Assembly (NCBI GenBank): GCA_015680685.1
Contig: MNCI01009117.1
Location: forward strand, 457,715 to 521,714
Length of the DNA: 64,000 bases
From: Gnetum montanum
Lineage: Eukaryota; Streptophyta; Gnetopsida; Gnetales; Gnetaceae
Direction: 5' to 3'
The position numbers and the translations under genes were made by a program. Shown here in pieces: positions 19,307 to 30,689 of this stretch. The notes below the pieces were generated by a model. It worked only from the letters and a program-made list of their open reading frames with translations. It ran no database searches and was not told the DNA's origin. Positions within the stretch are counted from its first letter, which is position 1. Each line of letters starts with the position of its first letter.

Positions 19307-20365
19307 CCTCTTGACTCAAATGGGACTTGACACGGGTGTTGAAAGTTGGCACCATGCCTACATTCCTACCCGAAACCCGAAGTGGCCGAGGTGCCTCGTC
19401 ACATATACAACGAGGTTAGCAAATGCACTTTGCACTCGGCACACTCCTTGTGGAAGTGTAGGAGCGTCAATGAGGATCTGTGGAAATGGGTCCAGAAGGC
19501 TGAGAAAGAGAAGGTTGAACTGAGTGCTAAAGTGGGAGACCTCAAATCAAGGAACAAGTTCCTCATGGCCCGTGATACTAATGATGGCAGTTGGTGAACA
19601 ACTATGATAGATTATGCTAGATATTGGACAGTTGTGTGGCACAACAACAAAGCCACTTGGGAAACAATAGAACAATGGATGCAGATGGACTTGTTGGCCC
19701 AGAAGAACCAAGATTGGAAAGACTATAGCGCCAGAGTTTACAAGTGGGGGTAGTCCCAGAAAAACCATAAACACATGTATAAACTGGAACGTGCCACCTA
19801 CTGAAAACTATACAGGGATGCTTCTATGGAGGCGTTTACTTATAAAGCATTCGTAAATGCCATTGGTGCTTCTGAGGCCTATACCAAGTTCATGGAGCAG
19901 GTAAAGGTTAGTGAATCTCCTGAATGGGAAGTGGATCTTTCCATAGGTGAGACCACTACCACCTCCTTTTCTTCAGGACCACCGAGATGGATGATCGTAA
20001 AAAAGGAGAAAGCTACTATAGACACTGAACCAAGCGACAGGCATTGGGCAAATATAATGGAGAAGGAGGTCTAGCACCGCCTTAGGCTCGATTTGGATCA
20101 CATACCCTTCGAAACGGACGCAGGGCCATATCGGGTTAGTCACTTTTTTGCTATGGAAAGGGCTTATGCGCTATTCTAGCTTTCATGTGTTGCTCTAGCT
20201 GAACACTTCACTTTTACAATGCAGATTCTAGATGAAGATGCATGGCCTATAGAGGGCAAAAATGAAGAGGTAGGAGAGGGCAATGCAGAGGAAGGTGATG
20301 CGGAAGGGAATGATGCAGGAGTAAATGATGCGGGTGAAGATGATATAGATGAAGATAACCCATGA
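19307..20365 (+). pseudogene. Exons 7-8 of the antisense gene: coiled coil, conserved C-terminal block and acidic tail
   Basis: The frame entering exon 7 meets a stop (TGA, 19312-19314) and shifts near 19370. After that one frame runs to the end: a helix SVNEDLWKWVQKAEKEKVEL near 19460-19520, then DWKDYSARVYKWG, ASMEAFTYKAFVNAIGASEA, and a Ser/Thr/Glu-rich part. The donor CGG|GTTAGT (20135) and acceptor TGCAG (20224) join it in phase to exon 8, whose last 25 codons are nearly all Glu, Asp, Gly, Asn and Ala, with TGA at 20363-20365. This is the part conserved in element B. Confidence 0.65.
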
Positions 20366-20499
20366 CAGCATGGGATTTTTGAAATTTTGAATTTTTTATA
20401 AAACTTTTGCAAACATTGTTTGATGGAAAGACTTTTAATGAAGAAAGAAAATTTTGAAAGAAAATTGGTTTTATGCTATGTTATGTTTTTTCTTTTGAT
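20366..20499 (+). other. Predicted 3' flank of the antisense gene
   Basis: This is AT-rich sequence with 'tttttataaaa' and 'ttttaatgaag' stretches but no canonical AATAAA. A 3' end in this interval would be in keeping with the stop at 20365. Confidence 0.35.
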
Positions 20500-20765
20500 T
20501 TTTTAGTTTTAGGCCATTTTGGGCCATGGTTAGTTTTAGGCCATTCTAGGCCCTTACTAGTTTTAGGCCATTTCAGGCTGTAATATAGTTTTAGGCTATT
20601 TCGGGCCATCACTACTTTTAGGCCGTTTCAGGCCCTTGCTAGTTTTAGGCCATTTCAGGCCATCAAATAGTAGTATAGTTTTAGGCCATTTCAGGCCGTG
20701 GTGTGGTAGCGTAGTTTTAGGCCATTTTGGGCCATGGCGTGGTAAGGAAGTGATACGCTAACGAT
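20500..20765. repeat. Tandem array 'TAGTTTTAGGCCATTTCAGGCC'
   Basis: Eight or so units of 22-45 bp share the core 'agttttaggccatttcaggcc' with a short variable tail. They lie between the antisense gene end and protease. Confidence 0.85.
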
Positions 20766-20867
20766 TTAGAGAACGGTTAATTAGTACCTAGTGTAGAAGG
20801 GTGGATGCAAAACAAAAGGTGGTAAATGTACAAAGGATGCCAATTGGGCAAGAACCAGTGGGGTTGC

Positions 20868-21730
20868 TATGCTAGGCATAACCGCTTCTTGACCCATTGT
20901 GGATTGGGTGAGGCGTAAGGTCGAGAAGCTTTACTATGACCTTCATCTATGTCATTGTCCTCTACTTGGAAGGGCAACTCAGTCCACGTGTTTTCATTTT
21001 CTGAACCGGCATGCGGAGCCGGTTCTCTTATCAAACGGTTAGTATCTACAGAGATAGGAAGTTCATTCTCAGAGGTTACGACCTCTAAGCCTTGTTCCAT
21101 ATCTATGTTGTTGATAGCTTGTGTTGCTACCTCGTTGCCATGGATTACCACCTCCCTGCCTACATAGGGTAGATGGATATCTTGATGGATGGATGAAGAG
21201 ACAACCCTAAGTTGTGCTAACCATGACCTTCCCAAGATCAAGTTAAACTCAGGCATCTCTTCAACCACGATGAATGTTGTGTTCATGGGGAATTGATCCA
21301 TTACCACGAAGTTAATATGGACTGTGCCTTTTACCACAACCCGTGTCCCATTGAACGACTTTAAGCATGAGGTTGTTGTGGGTTTGATCTGGTCGACCAA
21401 ACCTAGCTTATCCATAATAGGGAAAGGGATGACATTTGTGGCAGCTCCATCATCAATGTGTACCCTTCAGATCTTATGTTGGCCGACCTAAATTGTGATA
21501 AAAAGAGGTGTTGTAGTCACCTGACCCTTTTCAGGGTCTTCACTAATGGAATCATCACAAAAAGTTAGTTGGAATGGCTTTGGTTCTACAAGCACAGAAG
21601 GAAGCATGACCGAATGGATCACCTTCTCTTCTACTAGCATGTTCTTGTCAACAGGAATTATCGTTAACATGTAGACCAAAGCCTCACAGTGTGTGGTAGA
21701 TGTCATGATTAGGTCGTATAGGCTCAGTGT
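20868..21730 (-). pseudogene. Aspartic protease region of element C
   Basis: On the minus strand, MTSTTHCEALVYML opens at 21706; then TTTPLFITI, a stop, HIDDGAATNVIPFPIMDKLG with the DDGA active site, FIVVEEMPEFNLILGRSWLAQL with the second conserved Gly-Arg loop, and an acidic C-terminal part ending KRLCLA at 20868. It is downstream of gag in the same direction and would be part of a Gag-Pro polyprotein. Two stops between 21490 and 21425 interrupt this copy. Its end is 6.1 kb from the pol ATG, which is unusual for gypsy elements. Confidence 0.82.
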
Positions 21731-24693
21731 AGTGTTTTTCTATTTTAGAGCTTTCTTGACCTGGGTGAGAGCGCTCAAGAGGTCTTGGCCACTTTCTAGT
21801 TTACTGCCTTTCTCCTCTTCTATTCATCCTAGAAGATGAATTTCTTGAGGAGGGGCAATTTCGGGTCTAGGTTCAGACCCTCTTGGGCGAGGTGGCGAAG
21901 ACTGTGCATGGGTAGCAACATCATTTTTCAGTGACGATGGCGTAGATGCAGGGGGTGAGGACGTAGGCTTGGAAGTACTTGGGATAATACTTTCCCTTGA
22001 TGTCTCACTTGTGAAGCGCACTTCTCATTTCCTAGGACAAGAAGGCTGTGAAGCTATCTTATGTGGGGCGGGGGCTATTGAATGGGTTGGCCCCCTGATA
22101 ATGAATGGAGCTAAAGGTGTTAATGTGTGAGGTGGTGGTGCGGTTCTTCTAATAGGTGGTGCAAGGGAAGATGTTCGGGGAGGAACTCTCAAGACAAAAG
22201 GTTGCTATGGACTTTGATTAGCCGCTGGTGGTGTTGGTATGCTACGTTAAGGCACACGGACCACAAATGGTTGTTGGGATAGTCTAGGATTACTGTCAAC
22301 AATGATGGTGTTGATAATGTAACCAGCATTGTTGGCATTGAGAGGGTCAGTATAGATGCGTAGGGATTAATTCTCAGGATGTATCGGATTGCTTTTTTCT
22401 AGCACTAGTTTTCCCTGATTGATTATCCTTTGGATATTGTCCTTCAACACCATGCAATAATCTGTGTCATGACCACATTGTTAGTGGTAGTCACAGAATC
22501 GCTCTAGCTTGAAACCCTTAGGAACTGGGGGCTCGTTGGGCAAAGCCAACGAGGGGTTCCTGAGGAGTTCACAGTACTGCTGATGCTTCGTGGCTTCCTC
22601 TTCCGACATCTGCTGGTGTTGGATGTACCCTACCACCAACAATTTCTTTAGAAGATTTAAAGGCTTGATGGGCAGCGAGGTATACTTCAAGCGATCTTTA
22701 TGCTCGAAGTTCAGTCTGGGTGGTGTAGATGTCTTAGGTGCAAATGTGGAAGGTTGTGGTGCATTGCCCTATTTGGTCATGGGGTTAGTTGTAGGTGCGG
22801 CTGATTTTTTGTTGTTCTTGTTACTATTGTTGGGTTTGGCTTCATTGGCCGTAGTAGCCACTGTGGATGTTGTAGCCTTACCCTTGTCCTTGTCCTTCTT
22901 TGTGAAGGTGTTCTTATATGCAACATAGGTTGGGTCTTTGCTTGCCTCAACCGCATCTTGTATACTCTTAGTCTGGGCGAAATCCTGACTGAGAGTGCAC
23001 GGAGTAAGATAATATAGTTTAAACTTAATAAAGTCATTCACTGAACCCTTAAAGATGGCTAGCAAGTGGGCCTCCACGATGGGCTTGCTGATTTCGTTAA
23101 GGGTCGCACTCCAGTGTTGGATGAACTTCTGGACTAGTTCCAGCAGATCTTGTTTACGCTCATCAACTGATCCAACGTGGCCTCTAGTCTCAAGTTGTAC
23201 TTGAAGCGTGTGACAAACTAGGTTAGAAGCTCCTCTAGGGTTGATATGGAGGAGCATGGAAGGGTGTGGTACCAGTCTAGGGCTTTTTCGGTCAGAGAGA
23301 TGGCAAAGACATGGATGATCGTATGTGGCCATTGCTGCAAAAGAAGGGACTTAGACCTAAATGTAACAAGATGTGCATTCGGATCTCCCTCCCCATTGTA
23401 TTTCGTGAAATGAGGGAGTGACATCCCTGGGGGTAACGTTAGTGCAGGGACTGCCAGACTGATGGGATTGTCCTGATAGAAGTCCATGACTTGTATCGTG
23501 TCGGAACTGATAGCCTTGAGGTGTTTTATTTCCTTAGTAAGGATCTGGATAAGCTAGAACTCTTGATCCAGGCCCGAGGATGATGCAGATGATTGGGCAA
23601 CTACTGGGGCAGCTCCCATTTGTGGAGTGGCAGGGGCAACAACGTGACCCATCGATGGTGCCATTGGGATGGCCCCTATGAATTGCATTGGTTGTGGTGT
23701 CCACCACCCGGTGGGTGGTGTTGTTGTAGTAGCAGCGGAGGGTTGCACCACGGGCTAGGCCGTTTGCGCGGTTGATGGAACAAACCATAGTCCTGCGTTG
23801 GGTTGTACCATTTGCAGGGCTTAGTAGGTCTGATGGCGAATGTAGTGAGACATCTACAATGGTAGCGTAGTAGGAGGAGAAGTGAATGGGGTCCACCATG
23901 TGGATGGGCCTAGGCCCGTTGCTGACTGTGGGACAGATGTAAACACAGGAATAGAGGTGGAAGCTATGCACGAATGCAAGGTAGGTACTGTGTGAATGTG
24001 TGGCAGGGTAGCCATGATTGGTGCATGATGGAATGCAGGAATGGATTGATGAATAGTTTGTGGAGGAAGAGTGGATAAGAATGAAATAGGGAAATAGGGG
24101 CATTGGTATGCTGAGGACATGACATGGCTACCCATTTACGATGTAATCACGGGTTGCGATGGTGTAGACATGATCAAAAAGGGAGTGGCAATAGACAATG
24201 GGTTCATCCAAAAGGACAAGGTAGGAGGGATGGAGGCATGGTTGGTTTGACCTCCCCCCTTAGATTGAGAATCCAATTCCTCCTGTCCATCTTGGAAAGC
24301 CTCATCATGATGAGACGCTATGTCTTACAACTCCCTAGGCCTAGTCACCTGGATCAGCTGATCTAAAAGCCATTGGTTCATTTTCGTTAAATGGATGGAA
24401 ATGCTAGGAATGGGAACAAATTCCTTCCCATTGTAGTAGGTGAACTCAAAGCTACACTTCTCTTCAGACTCTTGTGCATCTAAGGGCAGGTTTGCCTGCA
24501 CCTTAGTGTAGAGGAAGTTGTATCACTCGTGTTGTTGGGCCAATCCATGAGGTCCCCGATTTTGGATCCTGAGGGATCAACGTGGCCCCAGCACTCGGTT
24601 GAGCGACTGTTCGGAACCTATGATGCCTTGAACCGTGAGGGGAACCTCAATGTTAGTAGTGTTAGCAACGGTGCTCGAGGAAGTCATTGTCAT
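21731..24693 (-). pseudogene. gag: gag of element C
   Basis: The reading opens at ATG 24693 (MTMTSSSTVANTTNIEVP) and passes through a Pro/Gln/His-rich N-terminal half, with stops near 24565, 24520 and 24325. Around 23490-23220 is the retrotransposon gag core: SLPHFTKYNGEGDPNAHLVTF, then WPHTIIHVFAISLTEKALDWY and the LEELLT block. It continues to 22770 with a Lys/Thr-rich stretch and RLNFEHKDRLKY, and then KLERFCDYH, CGHDTDYC and LKDNIQRIINQGKL at 22500-22390, the CCHC-like end typical of Tat gag. A Pro/Ser-rich linker leads to protease. One frame change is needed near 23220. Confidence 0.85.
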
Positions 24694-25070
24694 AAAGCTA
24701 AATGGGTTTGTAAACAAGGAAAACGAGAAGATTGGAATGTAATCAAAGGCTTTATGTCTTGCTGGATTCTGAAGGAGCCGTAGGAGTGACCGATCTATAC
24801 CACATGATGCGTAAACAACTGCAAAAGGGTGTCACGTTTACACTAGTGCATGACAGGGTACAAAACACATGCAAAACCATCATGAAACAAAAGGATTAAA
24901 TGGGGATCGAAGGCTTTATGTCCCGTAGGGTTCCGAAGGAACTGTCGAAGCGACTGATCTACACCACACGATGCGTAAACAACCACTAAAGGATGTCAAG
25001 TTTATGCTAGTGCGTGTCGAGGTGCAAGATGCTTATAGGACTATCGTATAACATGGAAAAGGGCACCAAA
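24694..25070 (-). other. Leader of element C with a tandem duplication of about 165 bp
   Basis: On the + strand, 24739-24900 and 24907-25060 are two diverged copies of one unit. Shared blocks are 'aaggctttatgtc', 'gatctayaccaca.gatgcgtaaacaac', 'agtttaygctagtgcrtg' and 'atgg' near the end. The unit lies between the primer binding site and the gag ATG, where packaging signals of retroelements normally are. Confidence 0.8.
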
Positions 25071-25089
25071 GGCCCTCCTTCTAGTGCCA
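25071..25089 (-). other. Primer binding site of element C
   Basis: The minus strand reads TGGCACTAGAAGGAGGGCC, starting six bases after the 5' LTR end. TGG is the complement of the tRNA 3' CCA end. I did not match the rest to a particular tRNA. Confidence 0.75.
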
Positions 25090-25095
25090 GAAAAC

Positions 25096-26913
25096 TGCAG
25101 CAACTGAAAACGTCGGTAGTTGGAAACAACGAGAAGTCGTCGGTTAGACAATCTTAACCTAGGATCCGCATGAGGGCCATGTTGGATAAACCAGAAATGG
25201 GATGCCCTGAATGGTCTGGTCGATTAGATAGGGACTTAATCGGTATCACTAAACCTTTTGCAAATGTGTAATTTGAAAATAATGTTTATAGCATAAAATA
25301 ATGATTATTATATGCAAGGAAATGAAAATGATGTAAAATGCAATGATAAGCAAGAGAATAGAGTAGACTAGAGTTAAGAAATGCACCAATTTCAAGACTA
25401 CAGCTTTACTTTGCCAAAATGGATACAATTGGTTGCGTGATGCTAAGAAGCACAAAGATCCCAAGAGTAACCAAGACGTTCAAAGCAAGCTAGCTATACA
25501 CTTAAATGCAGATTCAAGAGCTAATGATGCAAAACGCTACAAAGGCAATGGAGAAGAGCTGACAGAATGTGGAATGGGAATGCCAACTATTTGATTTTTG
25601 TCAACTTGCAAATGTAGATTGAATTGCCAGTTTGCCAAATTGCCAACTTGCTAACAGATTTTTCAATCGATTTGCCAACAATTATCAAGAGCCAAAAGAA
25701 ATTTTTCCAACCAAATTTTGCCAACCCTTTGAGCATTGCTCGTCAGGGTATTTATAGGGCTAGGGGCACATGAGAGACTTTGTTTGGATGCCATGTGTCC
25801 TGGACCCACAAGATGTTGACGTGTCCATGATGCATGGACATGCAAATTTGATTGATGAGCCTACCATGCTGCAATTACGCTATTAGAATTGGAGATGTTG
25901 GGATCAGGTGTGCCATCAATGTAGACAAGGAGTGAAGCACACTGATGTAGCGTAGCCACCTGCTATGCTGTACTACACTATGGAGCATAGCCTGTTAGCG
26001 TAGCGTAGTTGCTTGCTACGCTATGCTACGCTATGTAGCGTAGCAGAGCGTAGCCACTAGTTCGAAGAAGAAATTTGTGTTGGAGTTAATTGCATGTGCT
26101 AGAAGCCTTTAAAGTGTTTTTGCTGGCTCTGCATGTTTGCTATGCTATGCTACACTATGTAGCATAGTATAGCATAGCAGCTGGCCTTAATTGTGATTTG
26201 CATTTAAGTTGATCATGTTGGTAATCTGAAACCTTTGTTTTTTGCGATGTGAAGCTTTTGAATTTGCTGATCTTGCATTTTGAAATGCCTTTTGTCGTTC
26301 TTGCGTCATTGCTATGCTATGCTATGCTGTGTAGCATAGCATAGCGTAGCAGCCAACATAGCTTGCTTTTTGCTTAATCTGCTACTTTTCTAGCAAGGGG
26401 AGCTTTGCTAAAAGACTTGAAGCCAAGCGAAGCAACTGGTTGTGAAGGCTGGAAGTGCTTGCTTAGTGCAATTGAAATCACTAAGTAAGTTGGGCATTTT
26501 TGTCTTGCTTTTGCTATGCTATGCTACGCTACGTAGTGTAGCATAGCATAGCACTTTGCTTTGCAATAGTTCACAGTTCATTGCCTGAACAACTGTCTCC
26601 TAAGGCCTACTACACTACATAGCGTAGCATAGCATAGCAAACGTTTTGACTAGAAAACTTGCCAAACTATTTCATGCATCCTGAGCACCACCAACAATCC
26701 CATGCATTGCTTTTGAGTAGACTGTTAGCTGGATGAACTACCCAGGTGGGCATGCCAGAGAGTCCGTTGGGCTTGTCAACACTGAGTGTAGAAAACTTGC
26801 CAAACTAGATAGTCTGCACTTAGAGCATTCGTTTTCTACCAAATTTCCATGACGCTGCCTGAATTCCAAGGACCTGGTGAAGCAAGAATGCCTTGAAAAT
26901 TTAGGATGTTTCA
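25096..26913 (-). repeat. 5' LTR of element C
   Basis: This is the homologue of 7987-9759. Its outer end TGTTTCA is followed by GAAGA, the target duplication. Palindromes of the GCTAYGCTA type lie at about 25960-26055, 26138-26179, 26309-26350, 26512-26553 and 26605-26640. The one at 26512-26553 is a 42-nt palindrome with a single mismatch. Confidence 0.93.
25749..25756 (-). promoter_or_regulatory. TATA box of element C 5' LTR
   Basis: The minus strand reads TATAAATA in CCC-TATAAATA-CCC, as in LTR A at 1824. It lies downstream (in element sense) of the palindrome array, so the array is in U3. Confidence 0.7.
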
Positions 26914-28400
26914 GAAGAGTTAAAATTCAACCCTATAAACAAGCTTAGCTTTGGTTCTACCATGTTAGCTTCATTATGTGGCAAAACTCTCATAGAGCTA
27001 AAAAGTGGTCATAGAAAGAGACTCTACAAATAAATAAGTATGTAAAAGATTTTATTAGATATGATGCACTTACTTCACTTTTGATGAATCAACGCTTAAA
27101 TTGATGTGGAAGCTTGATTATGTGGCTTGTGGAGCTAAAATTTGGTTCTACAAGCTAGCATGAAAGTAGCTATACCATGTCAACTCATAGGACTAGTCTA
27201 TAAAGTTGTAACTTAGTTCTATGAAGAAGCTTAAAATTGGCTTTGCCATGTCCGTGTTCATAAAGAATAAGTTCATAGAACTAAAAAGAAGCTCTACAAA
27301 ATGATTCTTCAAATAGAAAAGTTATTTCCATAGGATGCACTAAAAGTTTTTAAAAAACATTCAGCCCTCTTCTACATCAGCTTATACAACTAGTTTATGA
27401 ATTTAAAATTCAGCTCTAGGAATATATCTAAAATTGATTTTACAAACCACATTAGTTTTGGAAGACCAATGAGCTCATATAGATTGGCCTCAAAGAAACT
27501 CTACCATGTGAGCTTCTATATGATGCTAGTTTGTAGAGCTAGAAGTTGATTCTACGAAGAAAAGCCGAAATGGTTCTATGAGCCACATCATCAGAATGTA
27601 TTGAAATAATATTATTTGTAGAATAGAATTTAGCTCTACAAGAAAGTGTGAAATCACCTCTACCACATCAACTTTTATACATTATAAGTTCATAGAACCA
27701 AAATATAAGTAAGTTTTGAAATGGTTTCCCAAGTGACAAAGTTTAGATAAGGGGCCTACTATAGATTATTCTGCACATGGAAAATTACAATTTTAATCTA
27801 GCTTAGCTAAGCTCATCATATAAATTTTTTCAGAATATAAATAAACTTAAAAAGCCATTTTAGCTTAATATAGAATAAAATATTTTAGAACAAAAAATTA
27901 GTTTTATGAATCAACTTCATAAGTTAGCTACAAAGTAATTCTTCCATGTCAGCTTTTTTGTAGAGCGAGTTTGTAGAGAATGAACATGGTTCTATGAATA
28001 AGCTTTGAAATAGTTCTATAAGCCACATCAAATCTCACTTTGGACCCAACAAGAATTATGCACATGCACATTTATTTTGAATCCAACTCAATGAAGGGCA
28101 TGATGCAACACATAGAATAAAAAATTAGCTCTACAAAGAAGCTAAAATTCATTCTACCATGTTAGCTTTCCTATGGAATGATTTTGAAGAACACAAAAAG
28201 GTTCAATGAGTTAATTTCAAAAGCTAGCCTTAAGAATCCTTTTCCACATTAGTTTAAAAGAAGAAGATCACTCATAGAGCTAAAATTTGATTCTACAAGT
28301 AAACATATGAATGACTCTTCCATGACAGCTCCTTTGTAGAATGAATTTATAGAGACAAAACTTAGCTTCATAAATAGGTTTGAAAAGGGTTCTAACTAAT
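26914..28400. repeat. Degenerate host repeat around 'GGTTCTACCATGTTAGCTTT'; right target duplication at 26914-26918
   Basis: Motifs 'ttctaccatgttagctt' and 'tagagctaaaat.tggttctac' recur about fifteen times with 60-140 bp spacing (for example near 26958, 27172, 27501, 27659, 27927, 28150 and 28315). It continues the flank at 7827-7981. There is no open frame of note. It may be an old satellite-like array or the body of a very decayed element. Confidence 0.6.
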
Positions 28401-30239
28401 ATAAAGATACATTAATAAGAATAAGTTGAGACATTGAGCCTAAATCTTAATCTTTTAATGAAGCATCTCAAAAAAATGAAAGCTTGTAACATGTGTCAAG
28501 GATTGAGCCTATCTTAAGTGAGAGAATTAAAGAATAGAGCTCTTGATATTAATGAGTTAAATTTGGGAAGATTTCAAACATGAAGCCATTAGAAAGCAGA
28601 CTTGAAAGCTAAAATAGTGTAAATAATAGAGATAGAACAACCATTGAATCATGAAGAAGAGCTTTATAACCATCATAAAACCCTTTGGAGAAATAGCCAA
28701 GATGTTAGATAAAGAGAAAGAAGAGGCACCCCAAAAATTCTAAGATGTTGATACTTTTACTTTCTCATAATACTTGCAACAATGTAACTTGAATGGCTAC
28801 CAACTCTGGCAATGGATTGATGTCATGTGCTTAGAGGTAGAAGTGGAGGGGATAGACCTATTTAGGTTTGATGAAGACCATAATTTGATAGATAAATCAG
28901 GCCTTTAGTTCATAGAAATGATGTAAGAATGATGGAAAATTTACAAGAAAACAAGTCTTTATAAGCTCAGTTTTAGGCCTAGGGAAAATCTTATTAGAGA
29001 TGTTTTGAATCACTTAATAGTAGAGATAGTTTATGAGAAAGATATGTTGTGATTTAGAGGGAACACATAGCATGTTTTAAGATGAGCAAAGTGTTAAGGA
29101 GTAAATGATGTCATTTTTCTCTAAGGGTCATTGATGCATAGCTAGAGATGGATCATTGGATGAAGAGTTGTATATTAGTAATAGCAAGAAAGATCAAAGT
29201 GAGCTTTGGGAAAAGGCTTGAATGCATAAAAAAAAGAGTCAAACTACAAAAATTAACTTTTATTATATTTCTATGCCCTTATTACTATATCTCTTAGATG
29301 ATAAGTGCCTGTATTAGATGTAGTTAGATCTATTGTGAGATCTCAAGAGCATCATTATACTTTTCTTTTCTTTGAGTATTTTTCCCTGAAAATTCCAATT
29401 AGAAAGGAAGATAAAAATCTTTGAAGCTAGCATATGTTCTTTAAAGATTTGAAGATTGAAAGGAAACCCAAGGATAGAAGAGATTGAATAGTCCTATGGA
29501 GTGGACTAAGGCAAAGTTGAAGCACTATAAATCTTGATGAGCATTATTTATTCTATTTTATTTTTTGCATTTCATTTTTTATCTTAGTTTAAATGCACTT
29601 TCTCTAATTTATTTAAATGTTTTTAAGAATATATTTTAGTTGTTAGATTTGAATAAGATTATACAATTTTTTATTAAGATGCCCTATTTACCCATGCTCT
29701 AGGGTGTGGCATTTGATCTATATAATAATGAGATAAAATATGAATAATGAATAAATGATTTAAAATAGAAGATTTATAACTAATTAATATTACAATAATG
29801 AAGGACCAACATAAAATCTCAACATGAAGTACATTGCAAAACATGTTACAAAGTATGAAAAAATTAAAATCCTTTTATGATATGTTACTCTATATTACAA
29901 AGATATATAACTCATATGAAAATGTAATGAATGCATATAAAAGACACAAGATGGATGTTATAATTGATAGAGACATTGAAGCCACAAAGGTTTTTCATAT
30001 GTTATATGTACTTCCTTTGGATGAATGTAGTTAAAATTTTAAAACTTTAAATATTTATAGGGAAATATATAAAAAGGTTCTACCAAAAATAATGAATATG
30101 AGTAAGTTAAAATGTATACATTAATTATAAATAAGTATGAAGAAAAAAATTCTCAAATGAAAGGAATATACTTAAATCATATTATGAGAAATTATACATT
30201 AAATGTCAAAAATAAAGATGCATCATTATGAAATCCGTA
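28401..30239. other. AT-rich intergenic sequence, no recognised feature
   Basis: I see no domain or repeat boundary. A 66-codon frame at 29834-30034 (+) has no recognisable motif. Confidence 0.5.
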
Positions 30240-30689
30240 GGGAATACCTATTGTAGTGGTATAGGGACATCCCTTCAAATTCCTTATTCTTTTTTATCTG
30301 TGTGTTTTATAGGTTTTAGGCTTTGTGGAGATGTATTAGAGGTTAAGGAGACATCTTGTCCAGAAGCTGAAATTGTGTAGGAGATGTCTCATCTAATTGC
30401 TTGTCCTAGTCATATTCTAACACACAAAGATGAAGAGCATGCATGTTCAGATGAAGAAGTTTCATAGCTAGGTTGAGATGGGGTAGATGAATAGGAAGGA
30501 TAATATAGCTATGGGAGTGTAGGAATTCATTAGTCAAGGATTTCAATGGGATGGATTCCTATTCTTTAGATGATAATTCCAAGGATTCTAATAATGGTAA
30601 ATACTTCTTCTCTAGGAAAGCTTAATAAGGAAGATAAAGGCAAGGCTTGCTAGAGCATTTAGAAATCATGTAAGACTTTTAATGGTCTA

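Larger units (their letters stand above)
15694..20365 (+). pseudogene. Antisense multi-exon gene inside element C (FCP1-like part + retrotransposon extra-ORF part + acidic tail)
   Basis: I infer eight exons: 15694-15815, 16359-16808, 16889-17163, 17305-18356, 18483-18903, 19013-19198, 19307-20134 and 20225-20365. Each intron starts GT (GTGAGT, GTAAGC, GTAAAT, GTGAGT, GTAAGT, GTTAGT, and GTAGGC for intron 1) and ends in AG, and the reading frame is kept across all seven joins. The protein would have about 1,157 residues. Exons 2-3 hold an FCP1/NIF-like phosphatase fold, exon 4 a Tat-type extra-ORF domain, exon 5 a charged Lys/Glu-rich repeat, exon 7 a coiled coil and exon 8 an Asp/Glu-rich end (DDIDEDNP). 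It runs opposite to gag-pol and has its own TATA box. In-frame stops (exon 2: two; exon 3: one; exon 4: about five; exon 5: two; exon 7: several) and one frameshift in exon 7 show decay. Function unknown. Confidence 0.72.
7987..26913 (-). mobile_element. Element C: near-complete Tat-lineage Ty3/gypsy retrotransposon, about 18.9 kb
   Basis: Two LTRs (7987-9759 and 25096-26913) with TG...CA-type ends are flanked by the target duplication GAAGA. On the minus strand the order is 5' LTR, primer binding site, leader, gag, protease, a region with a plus-strand antisense gene, then reverse transcriptase, RNase H, a second archaeal-type RNase H, integrase, 3' region, polypurine tract and 3' LTR. The second RNase H (with NMVEYKGLLRGL and DSQLVVNQI) marks the Tat clade. 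The LTRs differ mostly by transitions, so the insertion is old, and the coding parts have many stops. Confidence 0.93.

Noticed and set aside
22590-22928. 112-codon + strand frame with hydrophobic stretches, opposite gag
   Set aside because: It mirrors the Lys/Thr/Ala-rich gag linker; no start context or conservation.
29834-30034. 66-codon frame considered as a small gene
   Set aside because: No motif, composition like the AT-rich surroundings, and no homologue in the window.
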